Assembly: GCA_033762625.1 (NCBI GenBank)
Contig: JANRLI010000005.1
Location: 1 to 64,000, forward strand
DNA from: Alphaproteobacteria bacterium
GTDB taxonomy: Bacteria > Pseudomonadota > Alphaproteobacteria > UBA9219 > RGZA01
Direction: 5' to 3'
Length of the DNA stretch: 64,000 bases
Part shown: piece by piece, positions 52,047-60,457 of the stretch
How the letters are laid out: each line of letters opens with the position of its first letter
Position numbering within the stretch: position 1 is the stretch's first letter
Notes under the pieces: model-generated
Told to the model about the DNA's origin: nothing
Seen by the model: the letters and a program-made list of their open reading frames with translations, nothing else
The model's database searches: none
Program-made: the position numbers and the translations under genes

Positions 52047-53186
52047 TTAACCCCCACGGGCCAGATTTGGGATATCCAGTGCAGCAAAACCATAATGGCG
52101 CAGCCAGCGTAGATCGGATTCAAAGAAAGTACGCAAATCAGGGATGCCGTATTTAAGCATCGCCAAGCGTTCAACGCCCATGCCGAATGCGAAGCCTTGG
52201 TACTTGGTGCTGTCGATCTTGCAGTTTTCCAAAACATTTGGATGCACCATGCCGCAACCCAAAACTTCCAGCCAGTCGTCCCCTTCGCCGATTTTCAATT
52301 CACCGTTCTTGCGGGAACAGCCGATATCCACTTCCGCGCTGGGTTCGGTGAACGGGAAATAGGATGGGCGGAAACGCACGTTCAAATTCGGCGCACGGAA
52401 GAAGGTGCGCAGGAAATCCATCAGCGCGCCTTTTAAATGACCCATATGGGTTGCTTCATCAATCAATAACCCTTCGACCTGATGGAACATCGGCGCATGG
52501 GTTTGATCGTAATCGCAGCGGAACGTGCGGCCCGGCGCGATGATGCGGATGGGCGGTTTGGTGGACAACATGGTGCGCACTTGCACCGGTGAAGTCTGTG
52601 TACGCAATACAAGCGGCTCGCCTTTGGCTTCGCTGCGCCATTCGCTCTGTTCCGCTGGCGCGGAACAACCGCTCGGGCGATGGGCTGCGCCCACAGAATC
52701 ATCAGCCAGATAAAAACTATCCTGCATTTGGCGGGCGGGATGCCATGGCGGCATATTCAGTGCGGTGAAGTTATAAAAGTCACTTTCCACATCGGGGCCT
52801 TCGGCGATTGAAAAGCCCATATCGGCAAAGATGGTGGAGATTTCTTCGATGGTTTGGCTGATAGGGTGGATGGCGCCTTTTACTTCCGCGCGTACGGGCA
52901 AAGTGATATCCACTTTTTCATTTGCCAGTTTTGCATCCAAGGCTTTGGCATTTAAAACTGCGCGGCGTGCCTCCAGCAATGCGGTGATTTCTTCCTTGAT
53001 CACATTCACTTGTGCACCGAATTCCTTGCGTTGGTCGGCGGGCAGCGTGCCAAGGGTTTTTAAAACTTCCGTCAGACGGCCCTTTTTGCCCAGCGTGTTC
53101 ACGCGTACTTCTTCAAGGGCCGTGACATCATTCGCGGCTTCCACAGCGGCGGTGCATTCTTGTTTTAGGGCAGATAGGTTTGTCAT
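52047..53186 (-). CDS. pheS: Phenylalanyl-tRNA synthetase alpha subunit with in-frame palindromic insertion
   Basis: A 379-residue alpha subunit holding the catalytic site. The N-terminal coiled coil, [12 protein letters not shown], then [13 protein letters not shown] with motif 2 region [26 protein letters not shown], and [14 protein letters not shown] (motif 3) are intact. Between FYLADDS (residues 159-164) and LVLRTQT (192 on) lies an extra stretch of about 27 residues encoded by a palindromic element (core residues 170-184). The corresponding loop in E. coli is only a few residues long. The start at 53186 lacks an evident ribosome-binding site. Confidence 0.96.
   Translation of the reverse strand: MTNLSALKQECTAAVEAANDVTALEEVRVNTLGKKGRLTEVLKTLGTLPADQRKEFGAQVNVIKEEITALLEARRAVLNAKALDAKLANEKVDITLPVRAEVKGAIHPISQTIEEISTIFADMGFSIAEGPDVESDFYNFTALNMPPWHPARQMQDSFYLADDSVGAAHRPSGCSAPAEQSEWRSEAKGEPLVLRTQTSPVQVRTMLSTKPPIRIIAPGRTFRCDYDQTHAPMFHQVEGLLIDEATHMGHLKGALMDFLRTFFRAPNLNVRFRPSYFPFTEPSAEVDIGCSRKNGELKIGEGDDWLEVLGCGMVHPNVLENCKIDSTKYQGFAFGMGVERLAMLKYGIPDLRTFFESDLRWLRHYGFAALDIPNLARGG
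52636..52679 (+). repeat. Palindromic element copy C (in frame inside pheS)
   Basis: Left arm CGCCATTCGCTCTG, core TTCCGC-TGGC-GCGGAA and right arm CAACCGCTCGGGCG. The core differs from copy A yet keeps perfect self-pairing, a compensatory pattern. Read on the minus strand it encodes [15 protein letters not shown] without breaking the pheS frame. A different frame is used in copy A. Confidence 0.93.
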
Positions 53187-53211
53187 GGACGTACTATGGG
53201 AGAAATTGAGC

Positions 53212-53252
53212 AAAAAAATAAGGGGCAAAAAGAATTATCTCTTTGCCCCTTA
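53212..53252 (-). terminator. Rho-independent terminator between rplT and pheS
   Basis: An 11 bp perfect stem (TAAGGGGCAAA with TTTGCCCCTTA, 53219-53252) is followed on the minus strand by a run of seven T. It lies after rplT and before pheS. It may simply end rpmI-rplT transcription or act as an attenuator for pheS, as E. coli pheST has one at the same place. Here no convincing leader peptide precedes it. Confidence 0.75.
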
Positions 53253-53263
53253 ATACGTTTATT

Positions 53264-53345
53264 CGCCATTCGCTCTGCGCCATATTGTGCGAAGCCTCTG
53301 TGCTTCGCACAATCGGCCCTGCAATCGGCGCAACCGCTCGGGCGG
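53264..53345 (+). repeat. Palindromic element copy D (between rplT and pheS)
   Basis: Left arm CGCCATTCGCTCTG and right arm CAACCGCTCGGGCG flank an extended core with a perfect 12 bp inner stem (ATTGTGCGAAGC and GCTTCGCACAAT) and an outer TGCGCC/GGCGCA pairing. This is the longest copy. It lies in the transcribed gap between rplT and the terminator. Confidence 0.9.
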
Positions 53346-53357
53346 TAAGGTTTGACC

Positions 53358-53744
53358 TTAAGCGGCTTTCTTTTTAGCAGCTGGCTTAGCGGCCAATGCA
53401 GCTTTTGCTTGTTCGCATACGGCCGCGAAGTTTGCAGGTTCTTTGGCTGCCAATTCAGCAAGCATCTTGCGGTTCAGCTTGATGCCCGCAAGGTTGAGGC
53501 CATTGATGAGGCGACCATAGGTGGTACCGTTCGCGCGTGCGCCAGCATTGATACGCACGATCCACAATTTGCGGAAGTTGCGCTTGTTGGTGCGGCGATC
53601 GCGGTATGCATAACGCAGTGCCTTTTCAACCTTTTCAATCGCTACGCGAAAGCAGGTTGAAGCACGGCCACGATAGCCCTTTGCCATATCGATAATTTTT
53701 TTGTGACGTGCGTGGGTTGTGACCCCGCGTTTAACTCTTGCCAT
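53358..53744 (-). CDS. rplT: 50S ribosomal protein L20
   Basis: A 128-residue early-assembly 23S rRNA-binding protein. It opens [35 protein letters not shown] and contains [24 protein letters not shown], as in all L20. The ribosome-binding site AAGGAGATATACT precedes the ATG. The C-terminus has an Ala/Lys tail ([11 protein letters not shown]) longer than usual. It follows rpmI by 24 bases; infC, often upstream, is not here. Confidence 0.98.
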   Translation of the reverse strand: MARVKRGVTTHARHKKIIDMAKGYRGRASTCFRVAIEKVEKALRYAYRDRRTNKRNFRKLWIVRINAGARANGTTYGRLINGLNLAGIKLNRKMLAELAAKEPANFAAVCEQAKAALAAKPAAKKKAA

Positions 53745-53768
53745 AGTATATCTCCTTAAAAAATTTGA

Positions 53769-53969
53769 TTAAGCGTTGCGCAGGTAATGCTTGATGATGT
53801 TGTCACCATCCGTCTTGAACAGCACCTTCATGCCGCGCGCATTACGTTTCATTTTTTGTGTGCGTTTACGCAAACCATGGCGTTTACCGGCGTAGCCGGA
53901 TTTAACTTTGCCGGAAGCGGTTACTTTAAAACGCTTTTTGGCACCCGAATGGGTTTTGATCTTGGGCAT
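53769..53969 (-). CDS. rpmI: 50S ribosomal protein L35
   Basis: A 66-residue protein, [20 protein letters not shown], with the basic [22 protein letters not shown] core and a [10 protein letters not shown] end. The start at 53969 gives the usual length, with GGAG six bases upstream. An ATG two codons earlier overlaps that site and is less likely. It is first of the rpmI-rplT unit, divergent from recN. Confidence 0.96.
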   Translation of the reverse strand: MPKIKTHSGAKKRFKVTASGKVKSGYAGKRHGLRKRTQKMKRNARGMKVLFKTDGDNIIKHYLRNA

Positions 53970-54254
53970 TTTCATCTCCGTAGTTGAGGTTGTCATGAAG
54001 TGGCAGGCAGCCCTTACTGGCCCGCAGCACTTTGGAAGCGGTGGTTCTAGCAAATGGGCCAAGGCCAGCGCAACAGCTGTTTTATTGTTAACACTTCAAA
54101 ACAAGGGGCAGAAAACCACAATTATTCATAAACAAGTGGTTACGGAAATGGCATGGGAAAGGCCATTATTCCATTTTTAATCAATATCTTAGAGGATATG
54201 AGGGGTTGAAAACCACGTCCTTAAATCCGCACTGCTTTGAGTGTTTAATAAGCC

Positions 54255-56045
54255 ATGTTGAAGTCCCTCAACATTCACGAGTTCATTATTATAGAAGATC
54301 TGGCGCTTACCTTTAAGCCCGGGATCACGGTGCTGACCGGTGAAACCGGTGCCGGTAAATCGATTTTGCTGGATGCGCTTGGCCTGATTTTGGGCGATGT
54401 GGGCGAAGCCGATTTAATCCGTGCAGGTTCCAAAGACAGTTTTGTGCGCGCGCAATTCGAAGCCAGCACCAAGCATCCGGTCTGGAAGAGCCTGACACCC
54501 TATGACATCGAAATAAAAAGCGACATTGTCATCGAACGCATCCTTGATCGCGAGGGACGCAATGACACGCTGGTAAACGGCAAGCCGGTTCCCATCGAGA
54601 TTATGAAAGATGTTGGCTACCAGCTGTGTGAAATTCACGGCCAGTTCGCCAATCAATCCATTCTGGATCCGAATAAGCAACTTGAGCTGCTTGATTTGGT
54701 GGGCGGTTACCGCGTGCTGCTGGAGCAGACCGCTAAAGCATGGTGGGATCTAAAAGGCTTTGAAAAAGCATTGGATGATGAACGTAAATTCATGGCCAAT
54801 TCTGCTGCGGAGCGTGAGTTTCTGAGCAAAGCGGTGGCCGAATTGAAGGCGCTGCGCGCCGCGCCCGGCGAATTTGAAAAAATGGACGCCGAATATAACG
54901 AATTGGTGCGCATTCGCACCATCAATGAAATGTTGCAATCCATCCAGTCGCAATTGGTGGCCGGTACCGGCGCGCAGCGCTTGCTGGTTTCGGCCAACCG
55001 CGTATTGGAAAAGCAAAAGAATTTGGATCCCGAAGTTTTGGAAAATCTGGTCAAGCATATGTCGGCCTGTTTGGCATCGTGCCATGCCGCTTCGGATGAA
55101 TTACTGGTCGTTATGCCAAAGTTTGAATTCGATGCTGAGCATATGCACAAGGTTGAAGACCGTTTGAACAAATTCGATGCGATTGCCGAAAAGCATGAAG
55201 TGGCAGGAAATGAATTACCCGATTTGCTTATTCGTCTGGATGCAAAATTGCAGCGTATTTTGAAAGCGCCCGAATTCATCAAGGAATTGGAAGACAAGGT
55301 GATGGTGGCCAAGGGTGAATATGCCCGCAAAGCGCAAGCATTATCCGAAGCACGTAAACATTCTGCCAAGGATTTAAGCGAACAAATTACAGCGGAAATG
55401 CCGCCGCTTAAATTAACCCGCGCGCAATTCATCGTGGAGGTCAGCGAACTGCCGAGCAACCGTTGGTCGCATCTGGGTATGAACGAAGTATTATTCACTG
55501 CGCGTATCAACCCCGGTATGCCGTTTACTACCATTGCCAAAACCGCATCGGGCGGTGAGTTGGCACGTATGATTCTTGCCCTTAAAGTGATTGTGCAACG
55601 TGTGCAATCGACCGAAACACTTATCTTCGACGAAATCGATACGGGGCTTGGTGGTCCGACCGCGTCTGCCGTGGGTGAACGCTTGGCGCGGCTTTCCGAC
55701 CAGACACAGGTGTTTGTGATTACCCACAGCCCGCAGGTTGCAGCCAGAGGCGAGCAGCATCTGAAAGTTGAAAAAACCGCCGATAACAAGACGACGACAT
55801 CGAACGTGCTTATGCTTAGCGAAGAAGAACGCTTTGATGAAATTGCCCGTATGCTTGCGGGTGAAGAAATTACGCCGGAAGCAAGGGCTGCTGCGCAAAG
55901 TCTTATGCGTGAAGCCGCCCGCGCAGCAGTACAGCGCCGCAAGGAGTTGCATCCAGAGCGTGATATCGAAGCCGAATTGCTAGCCGAAGCCGCCGCGCGT
56001 AATGCAGCAGTAGCGCCGCCATCTGAACAAACCTCTGCGCATTAA
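54255..56045 (+). CDS. recN: DNA repair protein RecN
   Basis: A 596-residue SMC-like ATPase in double-strand-break repair. The N-terminal part has MLKSLNIHEFIIIEDLALTFKPG and Walker A TGETGAGKS. Long coiled coils fill the middle. The C-terminal part has the signature TASGGELARMILALKVIVQ, Walker B TLIFDEIDTGLGG and THSPQVAARG. It is divergent from rpmI. No LexA-type site was confidently recognised upstream. Confidence 0.97.
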   Translation: MLKSLNIHEFIIIEDLALTFKPGITVLTGETGAGKSILLDALGLILGDVGEADLIRAGSKDSFVRAQFEASTKHPVWKSLTPYDIEIKSDIVIERILDREGRNDTLVNGKPVPIEIMKDVGYQLCEIHGQFANQSILDPNKQLELLDLVGGYRVLLEQTAKAWWDLKGFEKALDDERKFMANSAAEREFLSKAVAELKALRAAPGEFEKMDAEYNELVRIRTINEMLQSIQSQLVAGTGAQRLLVSANRVLEKQKNLDPEVLENLVKHMSACLASCHAASDELLVVMPKFEFDAEHMHKVEDRLNKFDAIAEKHEVAGNELPDLLIRLDAKLQRILKAPEFIKELEDKVMVAKGEYARKAQALSEARKHSAKDLSEQITAEMPPLKLTRAQFIVEVSELPSNRWSHLGMNEVLFTARINPGMPFTTIAKTASGGELARMILALKVIVQRVQSTETLIFDEIDTGLGGPTASAVGERLARLSDQTQVFVITHSPQVAARGEQHLKVEKTADNKTTTSNVLMLSEEERFDEIARMLAGEEITPEARAAAQSLMREAARAAVQRRKELHPERDIEAELLAEAAARNAAVAPPSEQTSAH

Positions 56046-56194
56046 AATAGTGACGCATTGTTGCGTATAGTTTAAGAAATTGAAATCATAGTTATTTTTA
56101 TTCCAAAAATGCGATTTTTTGATGAAAGTAATATTCTCTTCAGGAGTTTCAGGACAATTTGTTAAACTGGCTATCTTTATGATGGAAAAAAGAT

Positions 56195-57556
56195 ATGCCA
56201 ACGCCAATTTATAACGCGACGATTTTTAATGTCAGTGATGTCACTAATGCCGCTGACCGAATTATTCGGTCTGGTGAATATGAAGAGTTTTCTAATTTAT
56301 TGACTGCGCTGCGCGATGCGCCCGAGTTGAGTATCGGCATAGAACCTATCCAAGTTGCCACGGTATTGCCACGTCTTATAAGCGATGAGGCAATATTTAC
56401 CAGAGTTTTTCAAGAATTTAAAGATAACCCAAAATTTAAAACTGCACTCACTCAGGCGATAAAAGAAAGTTCCAGAAGGCTTGGCGTCTCTTTCGCCGTC
56501 AGATACGGAGGTATAATACTTGAAGAGCGCGATCCACTAAAAGTAGACACTTTAGAGAAGCTCACTGAGCACGACAAAGAACTATCTGATGCATTTTTTG
56601 TTGGCCTTAGATGCGATATGGATGAAGCCAGCACCGGACGTCACGGGAATTTAGGTGCCTTTGTTAAAGGCACCGATAAAGTACGGCAGTTGGCAAAAAT
56701 TGTGGTGGCATCGGATGTAACACGATATCTTGATGAAGAAGATGACAGGTTCAAAATAAAAAGCATCCAAGAGCTTCTACCCATCCTGAAAGATAAACCT
56801 GCCCTGCGCGCCGGTATAACAGAAAAACACATAACGGCGCTTGTGCACGATGTTCTACAAAAAAATATAAGCAATCTGCACGATATTGAAGATGCCCTCA
56901 AGGATGATGCACGGCTTCATGCGGCATTTGTGGTTGCCGTGTCAACATACAAGCCTCCAAAACCAGATGGTCATGGTGAACATATCCGAGTCAAGGTGAG
57001 AGAAGATTCAGCGATTTCCCAGGGAACCGCATGGCCAAGCGATAAAACGGTTTTTCGTAGCCATCATCCGGCAAGAGACTTTTCTGACTACCAGAGATCG
57101 TCCATCGAACGTCAGTGGGATGATCATGTTTATGAAAACAAGAAAGTTTATAAAGACCAAATCGTATACACCTATAGCCATGGCGCTTCTGTAACCATTA
57201 CTTCCAATAGTATTATTTTTGGAGGCAAACCAAGTAATGAAGTAATCATGAAAGGCATCGAGCATGCTCGTGACAACTGGAATTTCAAGGCACATGTGAT
57301 TTCAAATGATAAAGATTTTGTTGTTCGGGTCATGGCATGCGCAGAATTGCTGGGTGTTGAGCTTACGCATGAGCATTTAAATATGCTAGGGCGATTGGAT
57401 ATTGAACGGAGTACCGAATTCAGTAACGCGTTTAAGGCATTTATTGAGCAATATCCTCATTATGCCAGAGCATATGAGAACAACCGTCAGCGTGAAGCGC
57501 AGAGATCTCAGCAAGCGCAACGAAGCAGAGGCCTTGATCGCGGGCTGGAAAGATAG
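56195..57556 (+). CDS. Orphan protein with a possible C-terminal LPD7-like domain
   Basis: A 453-residue protein with no signal peptide. Residues 1 to about 250 are helical with repeated short alpha-hairpin stretches (VFQEFKDNPKFKTALTQAIKESS, LPILKDKPALRAGIT, IEDALKDDARLHAAFVVAV). Residues about 322-402 (YTYSHGASVTITSNSIIF, then MKGIEHARDNWNFKAHVISNDKDFVVRVMACAELLGVEL) recall the LPD7 domain of conjugative and polyvalent proteins; the match is from memory. The tail is Arg/Gln-rich and ends at a palindromic repeat that provides the stop region. It is more AT-rich than its neighbours, which suggests transfer. Function is unknown. Confidence 0.65.
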   Translation: MPTPIYNATIFNVSDVTNAADRIIRSGEYEEFSNLLTALRDAPELSIGIEPIQVATVLPRLISDEAIFTRVFQEFKDNPKFKTALTQAIKESSRRLGVSFAVRYGGIILEERDPLKVDTLEKLTEHDKELSDAFFVGLRCDMDEASTGRHGNLGAFVKGTDKVRQLAKIVVASDVTRYLDEEDDRFKIKSIQELLPILKDKPALRAGITEKHITALVHDVLQKNISNLHDIEDALKDDARLHAAFVVAVSTYKPPKPDGHGEHIRVKVREDSAISQGTAWPSDKTVFRSHHPARDFSDYQRSSIERQWDDHVYENKKVYKDQIVYTYSHGASVTITSNSIIFGGKPSNEVIMKGIEHARDNWNFKAHVISNDKDFVVRVMACAELLGVELTHEHLNMLGRLDIERSTEFSNAFKAFIEQYPHYARAYENNRQREAQRSQQAQRSRGLDRGLER

Positions 57557-57593
57557 ATTGCCGCGTCGGGCTAATGCCCTCCTCGCAATGACG
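57555..57593. repeat. CGTCATTGCGAG-type palindromic repeat
   Basis: The segment from AGATTGCC to GCAATGACG reads, on the minus strand, CGTCATTGCGAGGAGGGC, then a short loop and GCGGCAATCT. Repeats of this consensus are scattered through many bacterial genomes, including Rickettsiales. It begins at the stop codon of the LPD7-like gene and may have trimmed its end. Confidence 0.7.
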
Positions 57594-57607
57594 GTCATAT
57601 TGTGAGT

Positions 57608-58396
57608 TTAGTTCTTGATGTCCAGCGCGGCGCGGATTTGCGCAAGCGTGGATAAAAGACCGCCAAGATAGCGGATTTTTGGCAGCATCGCGACCTTGGT
57701 CACGTGCACTTCATAAATTTCATCTTCATGGAACAAGTGCTGGTCTGGATCTTTGGGATGCCATTGCGCTTCTTCCTCGGTTAATTCGCGTGCGACGTAT
57801 TTTTTAGTAATACGGCAAATTTCGTTATGAATGGGGTTATAGCCATTGATGTTTTTGATGATACGCTGGGCTTCACTGCGCCAACCCATTTCACGCCATT
57901 TATCCAGCGTGCCTTCGCGAAGATTGCTGGGGAGAGGCCCCAGCAGGCGTTCCACGGATTCTTCACGCATGTACATATCCATGCTGACAAACGGGTTATC
58001 AAGCTCGGGCACATGGCTGCGCTGGATTTCGGTCAGCACTTTTTTGCGGCCGTCATAGCCACCCTTCATAATCTGGTATTGGGTCAGTTCGTCCGCTGCT
58101 TCCTTGCCATCGCAGATGCGTAGGCGGAAGCCTTCGCGCGGATTGGCATTCACCGCAAAGTTGATGCCGAATTCCTGACCAATTTGGGTGAGTTCCACGC
58201 CGTTGAGCGGGCAGCGGTCTTTGAAAATCTTGTTCTCAAGGCTTTGGCCAACCTTGTCTTCGGCAACGCCATGCAAATGACCTTGCATAATGTCAAAGCG
58301 CACATTGGGCTTGGCAATACTGTTAGGTGTGCCTTCGATTTTCGAAACTTGTACAACGCCAACCGTTTCGTATGAACCAGTAATGCCAGATCCCAT
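57608..58396 (-). CDS. Conserved-looking protein of unknown function
   Basis: A 262-residue soluble protein, MGSGITGSYETVGVVQVSKI, with no signal peptide or membrane helix. It has mixed alpha/beta composition with segments such as DRCPLNGVELTQIGQEFGINFAVN, SHVPELDNPFVSMDMYMREESVERLLGPLP and GYNPIHNEICRITKKYVARELTEEE. I recognise no family. It sits between the orphan gene and the glycan cluster, with an inverted repeat (58480-58513) upstream. Codon use matches the chromosome. Confidence 0.7.
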   Translation of the reverse strand: MGSGITGSYETVGVVQVSKIEGTPNSIAKPNVRFDIMQGHLHGVAEDKVGQSLENKIFKDRCPLNGVELTQIGQEFGINFAVNANPREGFRLRICDGKEAADELTQYQIMKGGYDGRKKVLTEIQRSHVPELDNPFVSMDMYMREESVERLLGPLPSNLREGTLDKWREMGWRSEAQRIIKNINGYNPIHNEICRITKKYVARELTEEEAQWHPKDPDQHLFHEDEIYEVHVTKVAMLPKIRYLGGLLSTLAQIRAALDIKN

Positions 58397-58479
58397 AATT
58401 GCAATCTTTATAAAAAAGTGTGGCTTTAAAAAATTGGCTGATCAAAAATTGGTTAGTAAGCGTTCAGTATAGTCAGCAC

Positions 58480-58513
58480 CCGTTAACCCAAGCATAAAAA
58501 ACATGGTTAACGG
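58480..58513. promoter_or_regulatory. Inverted repeat CCGTTAACC / GGTTAACGG
   Basis: Nine-base arms at 58480-58488 and 58505-58513 with a 16-base A-rich loop. It lies between the end of the GT2 gene and the start of the unknown gene at 58396, upstream of the latter. It could be an operator or a weak terminator. Confidence 0.4.
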
Positions 58514-58559
58514 ATGGTAAAGATTTGAGCTGAAAACAGACTCTTTTAGCTGCTTCGAC

Positions 58560-59501
58560 TTATCCACCATGGGCCAGCATCAACCGCGTGAACATGCCAA
58601 TCGCATTGATCTGGCGAAAGAACAGTTCAGGGTCCTGCGTATCCCAGTTAAAGCCCATGGTGGCGGCGTGTTCAGGCGGGACCTGTTTGATGTAATGCGC
58701 GATCGCGTTCTTGAACACGCCCACGGCGTTGTCATTCAGCGTGTACAGCATCTGGTCGGATGTGGCTTGCCATGCGCTGCGTTTTCGAAACCATGCATGG
58801 GTGAGGCGTGATGCGGGAATGGAATGGGTCGCCTGTGCCAGTGGCGCGTAGCCCACGTTGTGCCCCACCCCGTTTTGACTGAGTGATTTGATGCGGCGCA
58901 GGCAATCGGATTCCTCTCCGGATAATAAACTGTGAACTTCCAAACCGGTGCGACCCAATGCGGGGTTGAACCCGCCACTTTGCACAAGCGCAGATTTGCG
59001 GAATGCGATATTGGCGCCAACAGGTTCATCACTTCCGGTCAGCAATTTAGTGGTGTCGCCAAAATCACAAAGCGATAAGTAGGTCAGTAAACGGTCATCC
59101 AGCCATACAGGCTTTGGAATGGCATAATCCGGCACAACCTTCCCGCCGATGACGGCGCAGGATGAACCCAATTGTTCAAATGCTTTTTTGTATTCAGCGA
59201 GTAATGCGGGTGCGGCGACTGCATCATCATCCAGATAGAAAATGAATTCACCTTGCGCGTGTTGTGCAGCAAGATTGCGTGCGTTGGATAACCCCGCGCG
59301 GTCAACGGTTGCGTAGGTTAGGCCAGCGGTTTTGCCCCAACGGTCGGATGATGCCTGACGTTCGGGCGTTGCTGGCGAATTATCGATTACCCAGATATCG
59401 AATTCGGATGAGGGCAGGGTTTGTTTTTGTAAACTTTCGATCGCGCGCGGCAAGACATCATAGCGGTTATAGGTGCAGATGACGGCGGAGAATTGGGGCA
59501 T
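58560..59501 (-). CDS. Family 2 glycosyltransferase
   Basis: A 313-residue GT-A enzyme. It opens FSAVICTYNRYDVLPRAIESLQKQTLP, has the nucleotide-sugar-binding DXD region YLDDDAVAAPALLAEYKKAF and the acceptor segment GLEVHSLLSGEESDCLRRI. It is the last gene of a minus-strand glycan cluster, one base after the preceding gene. The sugar is unknown, but surface polysaccharide assembly is likely. Confidence 0.9.
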   Translation of the reverse strand: MPQFSAVICTYNRYDVLPRAIESLQKQTLPSSEFDIWVIDNSPATPERQASSDRWGKTAGLTYATVDRAGLSNARNLAAQHAQGEFIFYLDDDAVAAPALLAEYKKAFEQLGSSCAVIGGKVVPDYAIPKPVWLDDRLLTYLSLCDFGDTTKLLTGSDEPVGANIAFRKSALVQSGGFNPALGRTGLEVHSLLSGEESDCLRRIKSLSQNGVGHNVGYAPLAQATHSIPASRLTHAWFRKRSAWQATSDQMLYTLNDNAVGVFKNAIAHYIKQVPPEHAATMGFNWDTQDPELFFRQINAIGMFTRLMLAHGG

Positions 59502-59502
59502 G

Positions 59503-60363
59503 TCAGCTTCCGTATTTTTTCAATAATGCATCACGCCAAGCAGGCACGCGGTCATATTGATGCACCAAGGTGAAAGGCGCACCCGATGGTGTGCGCACCG
59601 TGTTGCCATCAAAAACAGGTTCGGCTTCGGTGAGGTGGGGTTTATACCCGCCCAGTTTTACAGGGTCAGCGGTAACGCCCAATTGACATGCCCAGCCCGC
59701 ATTGGCGGGCGCGAAGTAGGTAATGTCGCGGTAGGCTTTGGTATTTAGAATGATGTTCAGCGCGGCCTGATCAGGATTGATGGATTGCCCCGCTTTGGAT
59801 GCCAGATAAACGGTGAGGAACAGATCGACCATCGTGTCAATCTCGCCCGCGATGGTGCCGGCATTGATGATGGTGTTTTTACAAAAAGCCGAATAAATAT
59901 CGCCGCCATAGCTTTGCAGCAGGTTCTGTTTGCCCCATTTTTCATGCTCATACGCGATGGATTCCTGCGGCGCGATGATCTTTTTATTGCCGATATTTTG
60001 TTCGATCCATGTGCTGGGGTTTGTTTGGAACAACACATCGCGCACATCGGGCGCAATGACATAACGCAGATTATATTTTTCCTTCGCGCCTTGCAGGAAC
60101 AGCCACATATGCATGAAGCGTTCAACCACAATGTTGAACGGTTTGGTGTAAACCACGCCTTCGGCATTTTGTTCAAAGGCGAAAATCGTGAAACCGCGCG
60201 ATGCCAGTTCGTTGATTACCGATTGTTTGATGTTATAGCACAGCATCGCTTTCATACCGGAAAAGCCAGAGCGTTCCAGTGACACGACCCATGGCTTTAT
60301 CGCTTCGAAATCATAGCCGGTGATGGAACCGATAACCAAGTCTTGCATCATAGTGATGTTGTC
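59503..60363 (-). CDS. Glycosyltransferase-like protein
   Basis: About 286 residues (start at 60363, MDNITMMQDL; a GTG at 60396 is possible but overlaps a palindromic element). Features such as IGSITGYDFEAIKPWVVSLERSGF, YVIAPDVRDVLFQTNPSTWI with a DxRD motif, and INPDQAALNIILNT resemble GT-A-type transferases that act on surface glycans. No ribosome-binding site is clear. It is between the methyltransferase and GT2 genes. Confidence 0.7.
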   Translation of the reverse strand, partial: DNITMMQDLVIGSITGYDFEAIKPWVVSLERSGFSGMKAMLCYNIKQSVINELASRGFTIFAFEQNAEGVVYTKPFNIVVERFMHMWLFLQGAKEKYNLRYVIAPDVRDVLFQTNPSTWIEQNIGNKKIIAPQESIAYEHEKWGKQNLLQSYGGDIYSAFCKNTIINAGTIAGEIDTMVDLFLTVYLASKAGQSINPDQAALNIILNTKAYRDITYFAPANAGWACQLGVTADPVKLGGYKPHLTEAEPVFDGNTVRTPSGAPFTLVHQYDRVPAWRDALLKKYGS

Positions 60364-60393
60364 CATGCGTTGGATAAGGTTATTACGCGTGAA

Positions 60394-60425
60394 CACTCGC
60401 TCTGCGCTTCGCGCAACCGCTCGTG
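60394..60425 (+). repeat. Palindromic element copy E (short form)
   Basis: CACTCGCTCTG, core CGC-TTCG-CG and CAACCGCTCGTG. The arms are the family's inner parts, but the outer CGCCATT and GGGCG are replaced by CAC and GTG, which pair with each other. It lies at the 5' edge of the glycosyltransferase-like gene. Confidence 0.8.
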
Positions 60426-60457
60426 ACCAAGGCTAGGGGTTTGATAGAACGTGTATC

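Noticed and set aside
53187-53291. A possible Phe-rich leader peptide before pheS (starts MAQSEWRIN, has several Phe codons near its end).
   Set aside because: The Phe codons lie in the terminator's right arm and T-run, not before the hairpin, so ribosome stalling could not control it in the PheM manner. The Phe content follows from the T-run.
54707-55942. A 411-codon Ser-rich frame opposite recN.
   Set aside because: It is antisense to a clear RecN with all motifs; Ser-rich composition is typical of such shadows.
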